NCBI GenBank assembly: GCA_002786165.1
Contig: PEQK01000012.1
Coordinates: forward strand, 272,209 to 336,208
From: Legionella sp.
GTDB taxonomy: Bacteria; Pseudomonadota; Gammaproteobacteria; Legionellales; Legionellaceae
Reading direction: 5' to 3'
DNA length: 64,000 bases
Both the position numbers and the translations under genes were made by a program. Below the pieces are notes generated by a model. The model was not told the DNA's origin. It saw only the letters and a program-made list of their open reading frames with translations, and made no database searches. Every line of letters begins with the position of its first letter. The first letter of the stretch is position 1. Shown in pieces: positions 1 through 8,208 of this stretch.

Positions 1-435
1 TTGAAACTTGGCCAACACACTTAATAATAGTTTCATGGTCAAAGACAAGCCTTCGTGCATAGCTTGATCGCTCTGCTCATCAACCAATTGTAATCCTTGC
101 TCTAAGCTGTCCACCACCGGCAACAATCCATCGACAAAGCGCTCTAAACTATAACGATGCGCTTGCGCCACATCTCGCTCTGCGCGACGACGAATGTTTT
201 CAAGCTCTGCCATCGCACGCGTGGCTTGATCTTTATATTGATAGGCTTTCTGTTCTGCTTCAGTCAGTTTGGCTTCCAGTGCTTCGTAGGATAGATGTTC
301 CAATTCTTCAGGCTCTTCTCCACTCGTACCACCTTCTTCGTCTTCTAATGCATCCGCGTCAAAAACGGCATCATCGTCCAAATGATCATGCTCTTCTTTA
401 AAACTCTTCCAATCTTTTGCGGGTTTATCGCTCAT
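1..435 (-). CDS. grpE: GrpE, nucleotide exchange factor of DnaK (3' end outside window)
   Basis: The reverse strand is open from an ATG at 435 to the window edge, giving 145 residues without a stop. The first 45 residues are acidic and low in complexity. A long helix follows with the GrpE-typical stretch AELENIRRRAERDV, then the start of the dimer region (LLPVVDSLEQGLQ). GrpE releases ADP from DnaK so that the Hsp70 cycle can turn over in the cytoplasm. The C-terminal beta domain lies beyond position 1. The gene stands behind a good heat-shock promoter (466-494). The identification rests on family-typical sequence and is strong; only completeness cannot be judged. Confidence 0.93.
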   Translation of the reverse strand, partial: MSDKPAKDWKSFKEEHDHLDDDAVFDADALEDEEGGTSGEEPEELEHLSYEALEAKLTEAEQKAYQYKDQATRAMAELENIRRRAERDVAQAHRYSLERFVDGLLPVVDSLEQGLQLVDEQSDQAMHEGLSLTMKLLLSVLAKFQ

Positions 436-465
436 TATTATACTCCCAAAATAATACTACTTTCG

Positions 466-494
466 TATATGGGGACAAAGATTTTGATCTCAAG
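466..494 (-). promoter_or_regulatory. Sigma-32 (RpoH) type promoter of grpE
   Basis: Read on the minus strand, a -35 element CTTGAGA (488-494) is followed after 13 bases by a -10 element CCCCATATA (466-474). This is close to the RpoH consensus CTTGAAA / CCCCATnTA with normal spacing. It lies 31 bases upstream of the grpE start. Heat-shock control of grpE is the rule in proteobacteria, so motif and context agree. Confidence 0.8.
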
Positions 495-631
495 GGTCCG
501 TTCTAAAAAATTAAAGCAAAAGAATCGATTTATTTTTTGCCAATTTTGATTTTGGATTTAATACCAAGCATGAAATGATTTATTTAAATCATTCTGAAAC
601 TTTCTCTTAATTTTAGTACAGGACTTGCTAA

Positions 632-1480
632 ATGATAGAAGATATACATCCTGATACTAATAGCATAAACTGCACGAAAGACAACGTTGCATCCGTGTCG
701 ATGGTGGATATATTGATGCAATGTAGAGTATTTTCACATGCTAAACGAGTATTTATGTCACCCTCTTCTATCCCAATAGTTTTACTTCCTGGTACAGGTT
801 GTAATGAACGCTTATGGCGCCATTTACTCCCTTCGTTACCTAAAGGGATACAACCAATCATGCCTAACCTGTTGCACTATGCGGATCAAAAAAGCATGCT
901 CGATCATCTCTATCATCTACCATACGAACAATTCATCTTAATGGGATTTTCAATGGGGGGGTATCTTGCGCAAAATTTTTATGCAACTTATCCTCATCGA
1001 GTCTCAAACTTGATTTTGTTGTGCACGTCTGGAGAAGAGAAATGTATGACCACGGATCTCATAGAACGCAGTATTCAAAATCTGATGACAGACGCTTATC
1101 TTGCTCAGATGATTAAGAAAGATACTCCAAAATCTCGTCGAGACCCGCTCATTGGTCAAATAAAAACCATGCTTACTGAAGTCGGGCCAGATACTGTCAA
1201 ACGTCAAATGTTGGCTACTAGAGAACGACCATCTTTTTTACAGAGTTTTCCCGAACAACCGGTGCCTGCACTCGTCATTGCGGCTGAGGGCGACCAGTTG
1301 GTGCCTAAATCGGCTATATCACGGTTAGTAACTTCCTTAAAAGCCGATGTTGAATGGGTAGAAAGTGGTCATATGTTACCCTTGGAACAACCTGAAGCAT
1401 TACAATCTATAGTCCATCGTTGGCTAACCCAGCATGTGCTGCCTCTTGAAAACGATTCTGCGCACATTAAGATGAAATGA
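632..1480 (+). CDS. Alpha/beta-hydrolase fold protein
   Basis: This 282-residue reading frame has the alpha/beta-hydrolase signature. An HG-like oxyanion region (VLLPGTG, residues 50-56) comes first, then the nucleophile elbow GFSMGG with Ser107, an acid region (VIAAEGDQLVP) and a C-terminal His (ESGHMLPLEQP). The hydrolase homology starts near residue 42, so the ATG at 755 is a serious alternative start that would give 241 residues. The N-terminal 41 residues have no family resemblance. The substrate is unknown; the family includes esterases, lactonases and MenH/BioH-like enzymes. It stands alone, convergent with the YheT-like hydrolase downstream. Confidence 0.78.
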   Translation: MIEDIHPDTNSINCTKDNVASVSMVDILMQCRVFSHAKRVFMSPSSIPIVLLPGTGCNERLWRHLLPSLPKGIQPIMPNLLHYADQKSMLDHLYHLPYEQFILMGFSMGGYLAQNFYATYPHRVSNLILLCTSGEEKCMTTDLIERSIQNLMTDAYLAQMIKKDTPKSRRDPLIGQIKTMLTEVGPDTVKRQMLATRERPSFLQSFPEQPVPALVIAAEGDQLVPKSAISRLVTSLKADVEWVESGHMLPLEQPEALQSIVHRWLTQHVLPLENDSAHIKMK

Positions 1481-1568
1481 TCATGACTGACACAAATCCT
1501 CGATCTCTTTGTTAATAATTGGGTGTTATTATAGAGAGACGAATTGACCCTATGCAACAAAAGAATGA

Positions 1569-2537
1569 TTAAACGATTTTTCTCAAAAATTCCGCAATTC
1601 GTTCTTCTAACCAATAGGTAGGTCGTCCAGGTATCGCTCCTGAAATAAAGCCTACATGACCGCCTTGTTCACTCCATTCTAATCTCACCGTTGGGGATAA
1701 TTCTTCTGGAGTGGGCATCGCATCTGGGGTCATAAAAGGATCATCCAGGGCATGCAAAATAAGAGTCGGAGTAGTAATTTTAATCAAATAAGGTCTAGAA
1801 CCTACTTGTTGATGGTAATCATGGACATCTTTAAAACCATTCAATGGTGCAGTAATGAGATCATCAAAGGTCCAAAACGAATGCGCAGACTGTAAAGAGT
1901 GTGACAAAACTGCATTGGGTTCTCGCGCTAATTTAGCGAAGAAATGTTCCCGTAATTTTTTTAATAAATACGCTTGGTAAATACGTGAAAATCCGGAATT
2001 TAATCGATCGGCAGTGATAGGCGGATGAAACGGCACTGAAACTGCGACTGCAGCCGCAACATACGCTTGCAGGGGATGTTCTCCTAGCCATTTTAATAGG
2101 ACAGAACCTCCTAGAGAAAATCCTACGATATATTTTTGTGTATGAGGCTCTCTGTCAGCCAACACTTGTAAAAAATAATCTAAATCTGCCGTGTCTCCCA
2201 TATGATAAGAACGTAGCGCACGATTCAGTTCTTTACTGGAACCACGAAATTGCAGCAATACAACTCGTCGCCCCAAAGCGTGATGCTGGATGAATTGCGC
2301 TCTGATATAAGGTGAACTCAAGCCCCCCCCTAAGCCATGTAATAAGATCACCAGAGGGTTCTCTAAGCTCAGTCCTTCATCTCGCCAAACCAAATCAATA
2401 AAATCGCCATCTGGCAACTCTAAACGCTCATCACGTACTTTCGGCAGGGGGAGATAACGACATAAAGAAGCATACATCGTTTGGGCATGGGGGTTACGTA
2501 ACCACCATGCCGGCCGAAATTGGCTTTTTACTTTCAT
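1569..2537 (-). CDS. YheT-family alpha/beta hydrolase
   Basis: The 322-residue protein begins with the conserved YheT/EMB8 stretch RPAWWLRNPHAQTMYAS. It then has the oxyanion motif LLHGLGGG, the nucleophile elbow GFSLGG (Ser141), an acid region HALDDPFM and a C-terminal His in QGGHVGF. Length and motif order match the YheT family of predicted hydrolases, whose physiological substrate is not established. The start ATG overlaps the hemE stop by 4 bases, so the two genes are probably translationally coupled in one transcript. Confidence 0.88.
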   Translation of the reverse strand: MKVKSQFRPAWWLRNPHAQTMYASLCRYLPLPKVRDERLELPDGDFIDLVWRDEGLSLENPLVILLHGLGGGLSSPYIRAQFIQHHALGRRVVLLQFRGSSKELNRALRSYHMGDTADLDYFLQVLADREPHTQKYIVGFSLGGSVLLKWLGEHPLQAYVAAAVAVSVPFHPPITADRLNSGFSRIYQAYLLKKLREHFFAKLAREPNAVLSHSLQSAHSFWTFDDLITAPLNGFKDVHDYHQQVGSRPYLIKITTPTLILHALDDPFMTPDAMPTPEELSPTVRLEWSEQGGHVGFISGAIPGRPTYWLEERIAEFLRKIV

Positions 2538-3592
2538 GCATACAGCTCAGTACTAAACTCATGCACGGCTTCTACCAGAACGTTTACATGCTCAGGGGGT
2601 ACATCGGGTGTGATGCCGTGTCCCAGGTTAAAAATCAACCCAGCATGCGGTCCAAATTCGGTCAAAATACGTTTGGTTTCTGCACGAATACAAGCGGGAG
2701 AAGTTAATAAAACAGTCGGATCTAAATTACCTTGTAACGCCACTTTATGCCCAATGGTTTGTCGAGCCATGCTTAAATCACAGGTCCAATCCAAGCCCAC
2801 CGCCTGGCACCCACTATCTGCAATGTGAGACAGCCATTGCCCACCACCTTTGGTGAATAAAATAACAGGGATATTGGGATGCTTTTTCTGCAAATGCTGA
2901 ACAATGTCTCGCATGTAATGTAGCGAAAAATGTTGATAGTGCTGCGTGCTCAAAATGCCGCCCCAAGTATCAAATAGCATCAAAACGGATGCACCTGCAT
3001 CCACTTGTGCAGATAGGTACTCTATCACCGCAGTGGTTAATGTTTGCAACAAACGATGCATGCCTTCTGGTTCGAGATACATCAGGCCTAAGGCCTGTTT
3101 AAATTCCCGACTGCTTTCGCCTTCCACCATATAACAGGCCAATGTCCAAGGACTACCTGCAAATCCTATCAAAGGCATCGACGCCGGCAACTCTTGACGA
3201 ATCAATCGCACGGCATCCATCACGTAAGCCAATTCATCTGTGGCTTTAGGGACAACCAACGCATCAATCGCTTTAAGATCACGAATAGGATACTTGAAAC
3301 GAGGTCCTTCTCCTTCTGCAAATGACAACCCCAAACCCATGGCATCTGGAATCGTCAAAATATCGGAGAATAAAATGGCTGCATCTAAATTGAAGCGTTG
3401 CAAAGGTTGCAATGTCACTTCACATGCCAGCTCTTTCGATTGACATAAACTCAAAAAATCCCCTGCTCGCGCACGAGTTGCGCGGTATTCTGGCAAATAT
3501 CGCCCAGCTTGGCGCATCAGCCAAATCGGCGCACGTGGCACCGGCTTGCGTTGCAGTGCGCGAATCAATAAACTGTCGGAGTCATTCATCAT
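2534..3592 (-). CDS. hemE: Uroporphyrinogen decarboxylase
   Basis: HemE removes four acetate carboxyls from uroporphyrinogen III to give coproporphyrinogen III in cytoplasmic haem biosynthesis. The 352-residue protein carries the N-terminal signature RAPIWLMRQAGRYLPEYR with the substrate-binding Arg residues. It also has the LFSDILTIPDAMG segment with the essential Asp and the C-terminal GHGITPDVPPEHV region. Length is normal for the family. It is first gene of a two-gene unit with the YheT-like hydrolase. Confidence 0.97.
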   Translation of the reverse strand: MMNDSDSLLIRALQRKPVPRAPIWLMRQAGRYLPEYRATRARAGDFLSLCQSKELACEVTLQPLQRFNLDAAILFSDILTIPDAMGLGLSFAEGEGPRFKYPIRDLKAIDALVVPKATDELAYVMDAVRLIRQELPASMPLIGFAGSPWTLACYMVEGESSREFKQALGLMYLEPEGMHRLLQTLTTAVIEYLSAQVDAGASVLMLFDTWGGILSTQHYQHFSLHYMRDIVQHLQKKHPNIPVILFTKGGGQWLSHIADSGCQAVGLDWTCDLSMARQTIGHKVALQGNLDPTVLLTSPACIRAETKRILTEFGPHAGLIFNLGHGITPDVPPEHVNVLVEAVHEFSTELYA

Positions 3593-3645
3593 GATTCTCT
3601 GGAAAAAAAGAGTCTAAGTGTATCATAATAGCCAATCTGAGGAAC

Positions 3646-3696
3646 CCCCTAACCTGCCCTTCGGGCACCTTCTTCCCCAAGAGGTAGAAGGGTTTT
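3646..3696. repeat. REP-like palindromic element between hemE and folB
   Basis: Two hairpins lie side by side. The first has arms TGCCC (3655-3659) and GGGCA (3663-3667). The second pairs CCTTCTTCC (3668-3676) with GGTAGAAGG (3683-3691) with one mismatch, and runs into TTTT. The string CGGGCACCTTC recurs at the palindrome near 49001, which suggests a dispersed family. The second hairpin plus T-run would also work as a plus-strand terminator or attenuator ahead of folB. Confidence 0.5.
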
Positions 3697-3711
3697 AACA
3701 GGAGAGACATC

Positions 3712-4050
3712 ATCGACACGCTACATATTGCTGATCTAAAAATTGCCACTCAAATTGGCGTTTACGCCTGGGAGCAACGCATCAAACAAACCCTTGTTTT
3801 TGACCTCAGTATCCCGCTGGATCTCAGTCATTGCCAAGATAATTTGGCAAACACCATTGATTACGCACAATTATGCCAACACATCACCGAATTTGTGGCA
3901 TCTCGCTCTTTTCAATTGTTAGAAACTGCCGCAGAACAAGTGCTGACTCTGATCCAAACGCACTATGGTATTGAACATTTGACGTTGAAGGTCAGCAAAC
4001 CGTTTGCCGTCAAGAATGCTGGAAAGATTCAGATAATCTTGGAGCGTTAG
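3712..4050 (+). CDS. folB: Dihydroneopterin aldolase (apparent ATC start)
   Basis: FolB converts 7,8-dihydroneopterin to 6-hydroxymethyl-dihydropterin in folate synthesis. The frame reads DTLHIADLKI, then IGVYAWEQR (the conserved IGVYxWE core), DNLANTIDYAQL and the C-terminal VSKPFAVKNAG, matching a full-length FolB of about 112 residues. From the in-frame stop at 3685 to the TTG at 3844 there is no ATG, GTG or TTG. Starting at 3844 would delete the first third, including the core motif. An AGGAG at 3700-3704 is well placed for the ATC codon at 3712 (another ATC is at 3709), giving a family-like N-terminus. It overlaps the ATPase gene tail to tail by 41 bases. Either a rare ATC start or a sequence error or recent damage explains it. 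Confidence 0.85.
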   Translation: MDTLHIADLKIATQIGVYAWEQRIKQTLVFDLSIPLDLSHCQDNLANTIDYAQLCQHITEFVASRSFQLLETAAEQVLTLIQTHYGIEHLTLKVSKPFAVKNAGKIQIILER

Positions 4051-6601
4051 TCTCTGGCAACGGAGTAGATACGTCTCGGCCAAATAAACCTGCGCGACCC
4101 GGTGCTTTCGCTGCAGGCAACGGACGATGCATCAAACTATATGCATTGAAAATGATGAACGCCGTTTGACACATCATTACCGCGGCACAAACTCCCGGAT
4201 GCATCATCGTACCATACGCCAATAACATGATATTGGTGAGCAGTACAGCCATGACATTATATATCAAACTGAACAACAAATTTAATCTGATAGTCCACAA
4301 ACTGTGATGAGCCAAATCTAAAGCCTGTACGACAGCTTCCATTTTATAATTAGAAATTCTTGCTTTGGCCTGATAATTAATTCCTTCATCACTCCCCGGA
4401 TGCTGCATCGCAATCGAAGCATGGGCTGCTTTAAATGCATGAGCATCATTGACACCATCTCCTACCATGAGGACACGATGTCCTTTTGATTGCCACTCTT
4501 TAATCCAAGTATCCTTTCCCTTTCTAGTCTGGGTATTGATCGGAAAACAATTGGCATAAACATGATCAACACCCATGGCTCGAGCATTGGCATTAGCTGT
4601 TAAATGACTCGCACCAGACAGCACTACAACTTGATACCCGCGTTGTTTTAATTGTGACACAGCCAGTTTTGTATCACTGCGTAACTCGTCACGCATTTCA
4701 ATGGTCGCAAGCACCTGATGCCCATGATCTGTTTTCACTATCAAATACGTCATGTCCGGATGAGGATCAGACAATGTAATTCCTAAATTTTGCATCAATT
4801 GATCATGGCCTAAAACATACATCTGTCCCTCAATATGAGCAACCATTCCCCCTTGGCGTAACGAAATATCATGAGCCTCAAGTAAAGAGAGGCCCTGCAA
4901 CAAACGGTTACCTCCCACCTTGTTGTAAATCGCCTTCCCTAAATAATGATCAGAATGATGTTCCATCAACGCCAATTTGGTTTCAATCGATGTTTTTTGT
5001 AATTCGTCAAAAATATGAATATGAAGTTTGGGATCGCCCTTAGTTGCCGTACCATGGATATCTAAAGCCACCACATCCACTTCGGACAGTCGTTGAAGGA
5101 CATCTTCCTGACTCAGTAAAATACCGAACTTATTCGCTCTCTCTTTAGAAAAATGCATCACCAAAGGCGTGATAAAGGCAAATGTGCAAGGACACGCCGA
5201 TACAAGAATAGCAATCGTGCAACGAATAGCGATTAAGAGAGAGAAAAAATACCCGATTAGAATGGCAGATATAACAGCAGTACCCAGCACAGCTGGTACA
5301 AAAAATCGAGCTATCCGTGTAGTTTCTGCTGCTAACGGCACTGATCCTGGGAGAGAACAATCTACATCTTGATCCAAACGTTGTAAAAAAGAAGCGGTTT
5401 TTTGCAATCCGTGTTGCGACGCATGTTGCACAATAGCACGCGACAATTGCGCCCGTGCAGGCTCAGAAAGATGCAGGTTTTTATGCTCGTTCAGTGGATG
5501 ATTGGTAGAAACACGTAAGCTGTCTAAGATGTCCTGCGTATGATCATGACCATCCTGATCAATCAATTCTTTGCGAGACACGACAAATTGCACTTGCTGA
5601 TCGTCGCGATCAGATGCGCTCATGATATGGATGCCGTATTGATGAGGATAAATCCAAATATCGCCTCGCGGACAAGGCATCAGTGGTTTTTTTGAGAAAT
5701 ATTTCAATTGATGACCCAATCCCACCTGCATCACACCAGCGCTTTTGCACACCATGCCTGCCAATACAGGGGCATTGTTCCTGAATTGTTGGGGAATTAA
5801 CGTACCTTCTTGCCGTGATACATCCATCCAATATTCTTGCTCATCCGGTATGAGCCATCCATCTAAGGGCACGGGCATGTCTTCTATGAGTCGTATTTTA
5901 TCCCCGGGTTGCAATTGATCGACAGAAACCAATTCTTCGTGGTGGTGATTTTTTATTCGGGTCACTCGTAATTGTCCAATCAAACGCTCATATTGGACAG
6001 GCGTACTTTCTTTTTCATAGATAGATTGTTTCATCGCAATACCCAAATGACGAAATCCAAAAATCAATAAACCGGTCTCAAACATCATGGGCAAACCAGG
6101 GATAAAAAAAGCCACGCACGACATCACAACAGCCGTGACCGTACTGATCATGAATAAACTGTCCATCGCGGGTGTTTTACGCCGCATTTCAACCGCAGCC
6201 TCACGCCAAGAATCCTTGCCCAATACGCTGGTCAAAGGAATACCCAACAGCGCTATGATAATTTTCAAAGAAAACGTGATAGGAATGAGAAAGGGCAGCA
6301 ATAAAATCAGCCCGCCTATCCCTAGTCCTAAAAACCCCCGAAACCAATATTTACGAGATGTTTCATTGACTAAAACATAGTTAGAACCTAGAAGAGTTTG
6401 CTGAATATAACGCTCAACATCTTCTTTTGATGTGACATCATCTGTGATTTGAATGATGAGTTGCTGGTAATTAGAAGCAACATCGATGGCTGCAAAGGTG
6501 AAAAAAGAAGGCGTTGTCTCGTTATTTAATAAAAACTCTAAATTTCCTTTACAACATGCGCCAAATACACCAGATATAGGAAAATAAAATTGTTGAGTCA
6601 T
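4010..6601 (-). CDS. P1B-type ATPase-like membrane protein with degenerate catalytic motifs
   Basis: The 863-residue protein has the layout of heavy-metal P-type ATPases: a small N-terminal domain (1-75), transmembrane helices, an actuator-like domain (200-300), the CPC metal motif (SACPCTF, Cys470/Cys472), P and N domains, and GDGVNDA (714-720). Several hallmark motifs are altered. The phosphorylation loop DKTGT reads DIHGT (Asp514 kept, Lys lost). The HP motif of the N domain reads HY (552-553). TGD reads SGA (662-664), and the actuator TGE is not recognisable. Transport may therefore be altered or lost. The N-terminal GACC is a poor heavy-metal-domain motif. The transported ion cannot be named. 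Confidence 0.8.
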   Translation of the reverse strand: MTQQFYFPISGVFGACCKGNLEFLLNNETTPSFFTFAAIDVASNYQQLIIQITDDVTSKEDVERYIQQTLLGSNYVLVNETSRKYWFRGFLGLGIGGLILLLPFLIPITFSLKIIIALLGIPLTSVLGKDSWREAAVEMRRKTPAMDSLFMISTVTAVVMSCVAFFIPGLPMMFETGLLIFGFRHLGIAMKQSIYEKESTPVQYERLIGQLRVTRIKNHHHEELVSVDQLQPGDKIRLIEDMPVPLDGWLIPDEQEYWMDVSRQEGTLIPQQFRNNAPVLAGMVCKSAGVMQVGLGHQLKYFSKKPLMPCPRGDIWIYPHQYGIHIMSASDRDDQQVQFVVSRKELIDQDGHDHTQDILDSLRVSTNHPLNEHKNLHLSEPARAQLSRAIVQHASQHGLQKTASFLQRLDQDVDCSLPGSVPLAAETTRIARFFVPAVLGTAVISAILIGYFFSLLIAIRCTIAILVSACPCTFAFITPLVMHFSKERANKFGILLSQEDVLQRLSEVDVVALDIHGTATKGDPKLHIHIFDELQKTSIETKLALMEHHSDHYLGKAIYNKVGGNRLLQGLSLLEAHDISLRQGGMVAHIEGQMYVLGHDQLMQNLGITLSDPHPDMTYLIVKTDHGHQVLATIEMRDELRSDTKLAVSQLKQRGYQVVVLSGASHLTANANARAMGVDHVYANCFPINTQTRKGKDTWIKEWQSKGHRVLMVGDGVNDAHAFKAAHASIAMQHPGSDEGINYQAKARISNYKMEAVVQALDLAHHSLWTIRLNLLFSLIYNVMAVLLTNIMLLAYGTMMHPGVCAAVMMCQTAFIIFNAYSLMHRPLPAAKAPGRAGLFGRDVSTPLPETNAPRLSESFQHS

Positions 6602-6621
6602 TATTATCCTATAATTAGGCT

Positions 6622-7365
6622 TTATACATCCAGTTTACGAATCATCCCGTTGATGTGCTCTTGTCGAGAAAAAGAAGATTGCGCCTGCTGTGCTTGTGAT
6701 AAAGAAGCAAAAGGTCCGATCATCACCCGATACCAATAAGTGGATTGTTGATTCACCGTCACGATATCCACACCAAATCCCTTCATCACCAATTTGGCTC
6801 TCATACGTTGTGCTTCCGTCAACGCACGAAATGATCCAACTTGAATAGAATACGCACCAGAAGATTTTGGCATCACGGCTGCCACAGCTTTTTTCGGTTC
6901 TGGCATTACAGCAGGTAAAACGCGCTCAGGCACAGGTTGTGTCATGGCCAATTCCATCGGTTCCGCCGAGGAAGATACTTTCGCTGTTTGGATATATTTT
7001 TCTTGATATTGAGCTTCCAGGGAAGTAGGTTTTGAAGCAATGTTTTGGCGTTGTGGTTCAACGGTCGTGACTGCTGGTGCTGGTGTTGCAGCTGTATTTG
7101 GTCGAGATAACGATTCATTTGCCAATAACGTATAAAACTCTAATTTAGGATGCGTTACTTTTGGTGCACTTGCTTGAACATCAGGCGCGTTTTGCATCAC
7201 AGGTTTGCTTTGCACATGGGCACTCACCCAATGACTCAGCTGATTCACATCACACCATGACGCCGCTAAATAGCCAAATACAAACGTCACAAAACCGAGC
7301 CATATGGCATTTAAGCCTTGGCCCTGTTGTGATTTTGTGGGTTTTCTTTCAAATTGTTTTGCCAT
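6622..7365 (-). CDS. SPOR-domain inner-membrane protein (FtsN/DedD-like)
   Basis: The 247-residue protein has a basic N-terminus, one transmembrane helix (about residues 22-40) and a Pro/Ala/Gln-rich periplasmic linker. A C-terminal SPOR domain (about 172-247) follows, with GAYSIQVGSFRALTEAQ and WYRVMIGPF motifs. SPOR domains bind denuded glycan strands at the division septum, so a role in cell division or peptidoglycan remodelling is likely. It lies 20 bases downstream of nothing else of that pathway: the next gene on the strand is the ATPase. FtsN and DedD cannot be separated from this alone. Confidence 0.8.
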   Translation of the reverse strand: MAKQFERKPTKSQQGQGLNAIWLGFVTFVFGYLAASWCDVNQLSHWVSAHVQSKPVMQNAPDVQASAPKVTHPKLEFYTLLANESLSRPNTAATPAPAVTTVEPQRQNIASKPTSLEAQYQEKYIQTAKVSSSAEPMELAMTQPVPERVLPAVMPEPKKAVAAVMPKSSGAYSIQVGSFRALTEAQRMRAKLVMKGFGVDIVTVNQQSTYWYRVMIGPFASLSQAQQAQSSFSRQEHINGMIRKLDV

Positions 7366-7441
7366 GGCCAGAGCATAATCTTAAAAATTATTTTAGCTAT
7401 TGTAATAAGTTAGTAGGTCTTTGGCGAGCATTTTTCTCGGT

Positions 7442-8020
7442 TTAAGAGATCGAGCAGCCAGTAGCACACACAAAGTCAACTTCTTCGTCAGTAGTAATGC
7501 TTGGTTCAGTAGCACACACTTTATCTGTAGAATTACTTAATTTTGGATACAACCCAAATGGACTCGTCGCAATAGAACTTTTATCTTGAGAATGAGATTG
7601 ATAATGTGCGATGTACAGTTGAATAAGTTCATCTAAGTGATCAACCACAGTCGCGTGTAAACGAGTATTTGAACAGACCAGACTATGACTTATATGGATA
7701 GCTGTGCTAAAAAAGCAGCCTTTAGCACCAGCGCAAGTGAAATGCAGTTTTTCAGATACATTATCCAATAAGAAAAGGTAACGATCCGTTAGTAACGGTT
7801 TTAATTCATCAATCGTTAATATAAATAAATCATCAATTGAGCATTTATTACTCAATGAAAAGATAAATTTATTATACTTTTGACTAGGATGATTGTCGTC
7901 GTCTCGAAGAGCATTACACTGCGTCTTATCATTGAGATCTTTGATGCTTTGGAGCCATTCTTTTAAGTGACAGAGCATCGTTAGCTTAAATTCATTGTCT
8001 AACTCTGTTTTAGTATGCAT
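7442..8020 (-). CDS. Uncharacterised protein with duplicated C-terminal VCAT motif
   Basis: The gene is not recognised. From the ATG at 8020 it encodes 192 residues with no signal peptide or membrane helix. It is fairly rich in Asp, Asn and Cys. The tail contains two copies of a short unit, KVCATEPSITTDEE and DFVCATGCSIS, seen also as repeated DNA at 7459-7521. An upstream in-frame ATG at 8104 exists, but a TG-TATACT extended -10 (8054-8059 complement) lies inside that extension and favours 8020. No operon partner. A type IVB effector is possible but nothing shows it directly. Confidence 0.55.
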   Translation of the reverse strand: MHTKTELDNEFKLTMLCHLKEWLQSIKDLNDKTQCNALRDDDNHPSQKYNKFIFSLSNKCSIDDLFILTIDELKPLLTDRYLFLLDNVSEKLHFTCAGAKGCFFSTAIHISHSLVCSNTRLHATVVDHLDELIQLYIAHYQSHSQDKSSIATSPFGLYPKLSNSTDKVCATEPSITTDEEVDFVCATGCSIS

Positions 8021-8208
8021 ATTAGATGATCTCACTGTAAGATTTAGTGATACAGTATACCACAAAACACCTTGATATGCTCTATTTTTTTCAATATAGC
8101 GCATTATTTGAATAGAAAATCACGTACCCCGAAAGGCAAAAACAATGACTTGTTCGCAATGAACGCTTCTTATAAGATAGAGGCCCTTTTGCTGCGTGTC
8201 GATTTGCC

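Noticed and set aside
3844..4050. folB starting at the TTG at 3844
   Set aside because: It would remove the conserved IGVYxWE core and a third of the domain that is present in frame upstream with a good AGGAG site.
5145..6380. Shadow frames antisense to the ATPase gene
   Set aside because: They lie inside a continuous 863-residue frame with clear domain structure and have no signals of their own.
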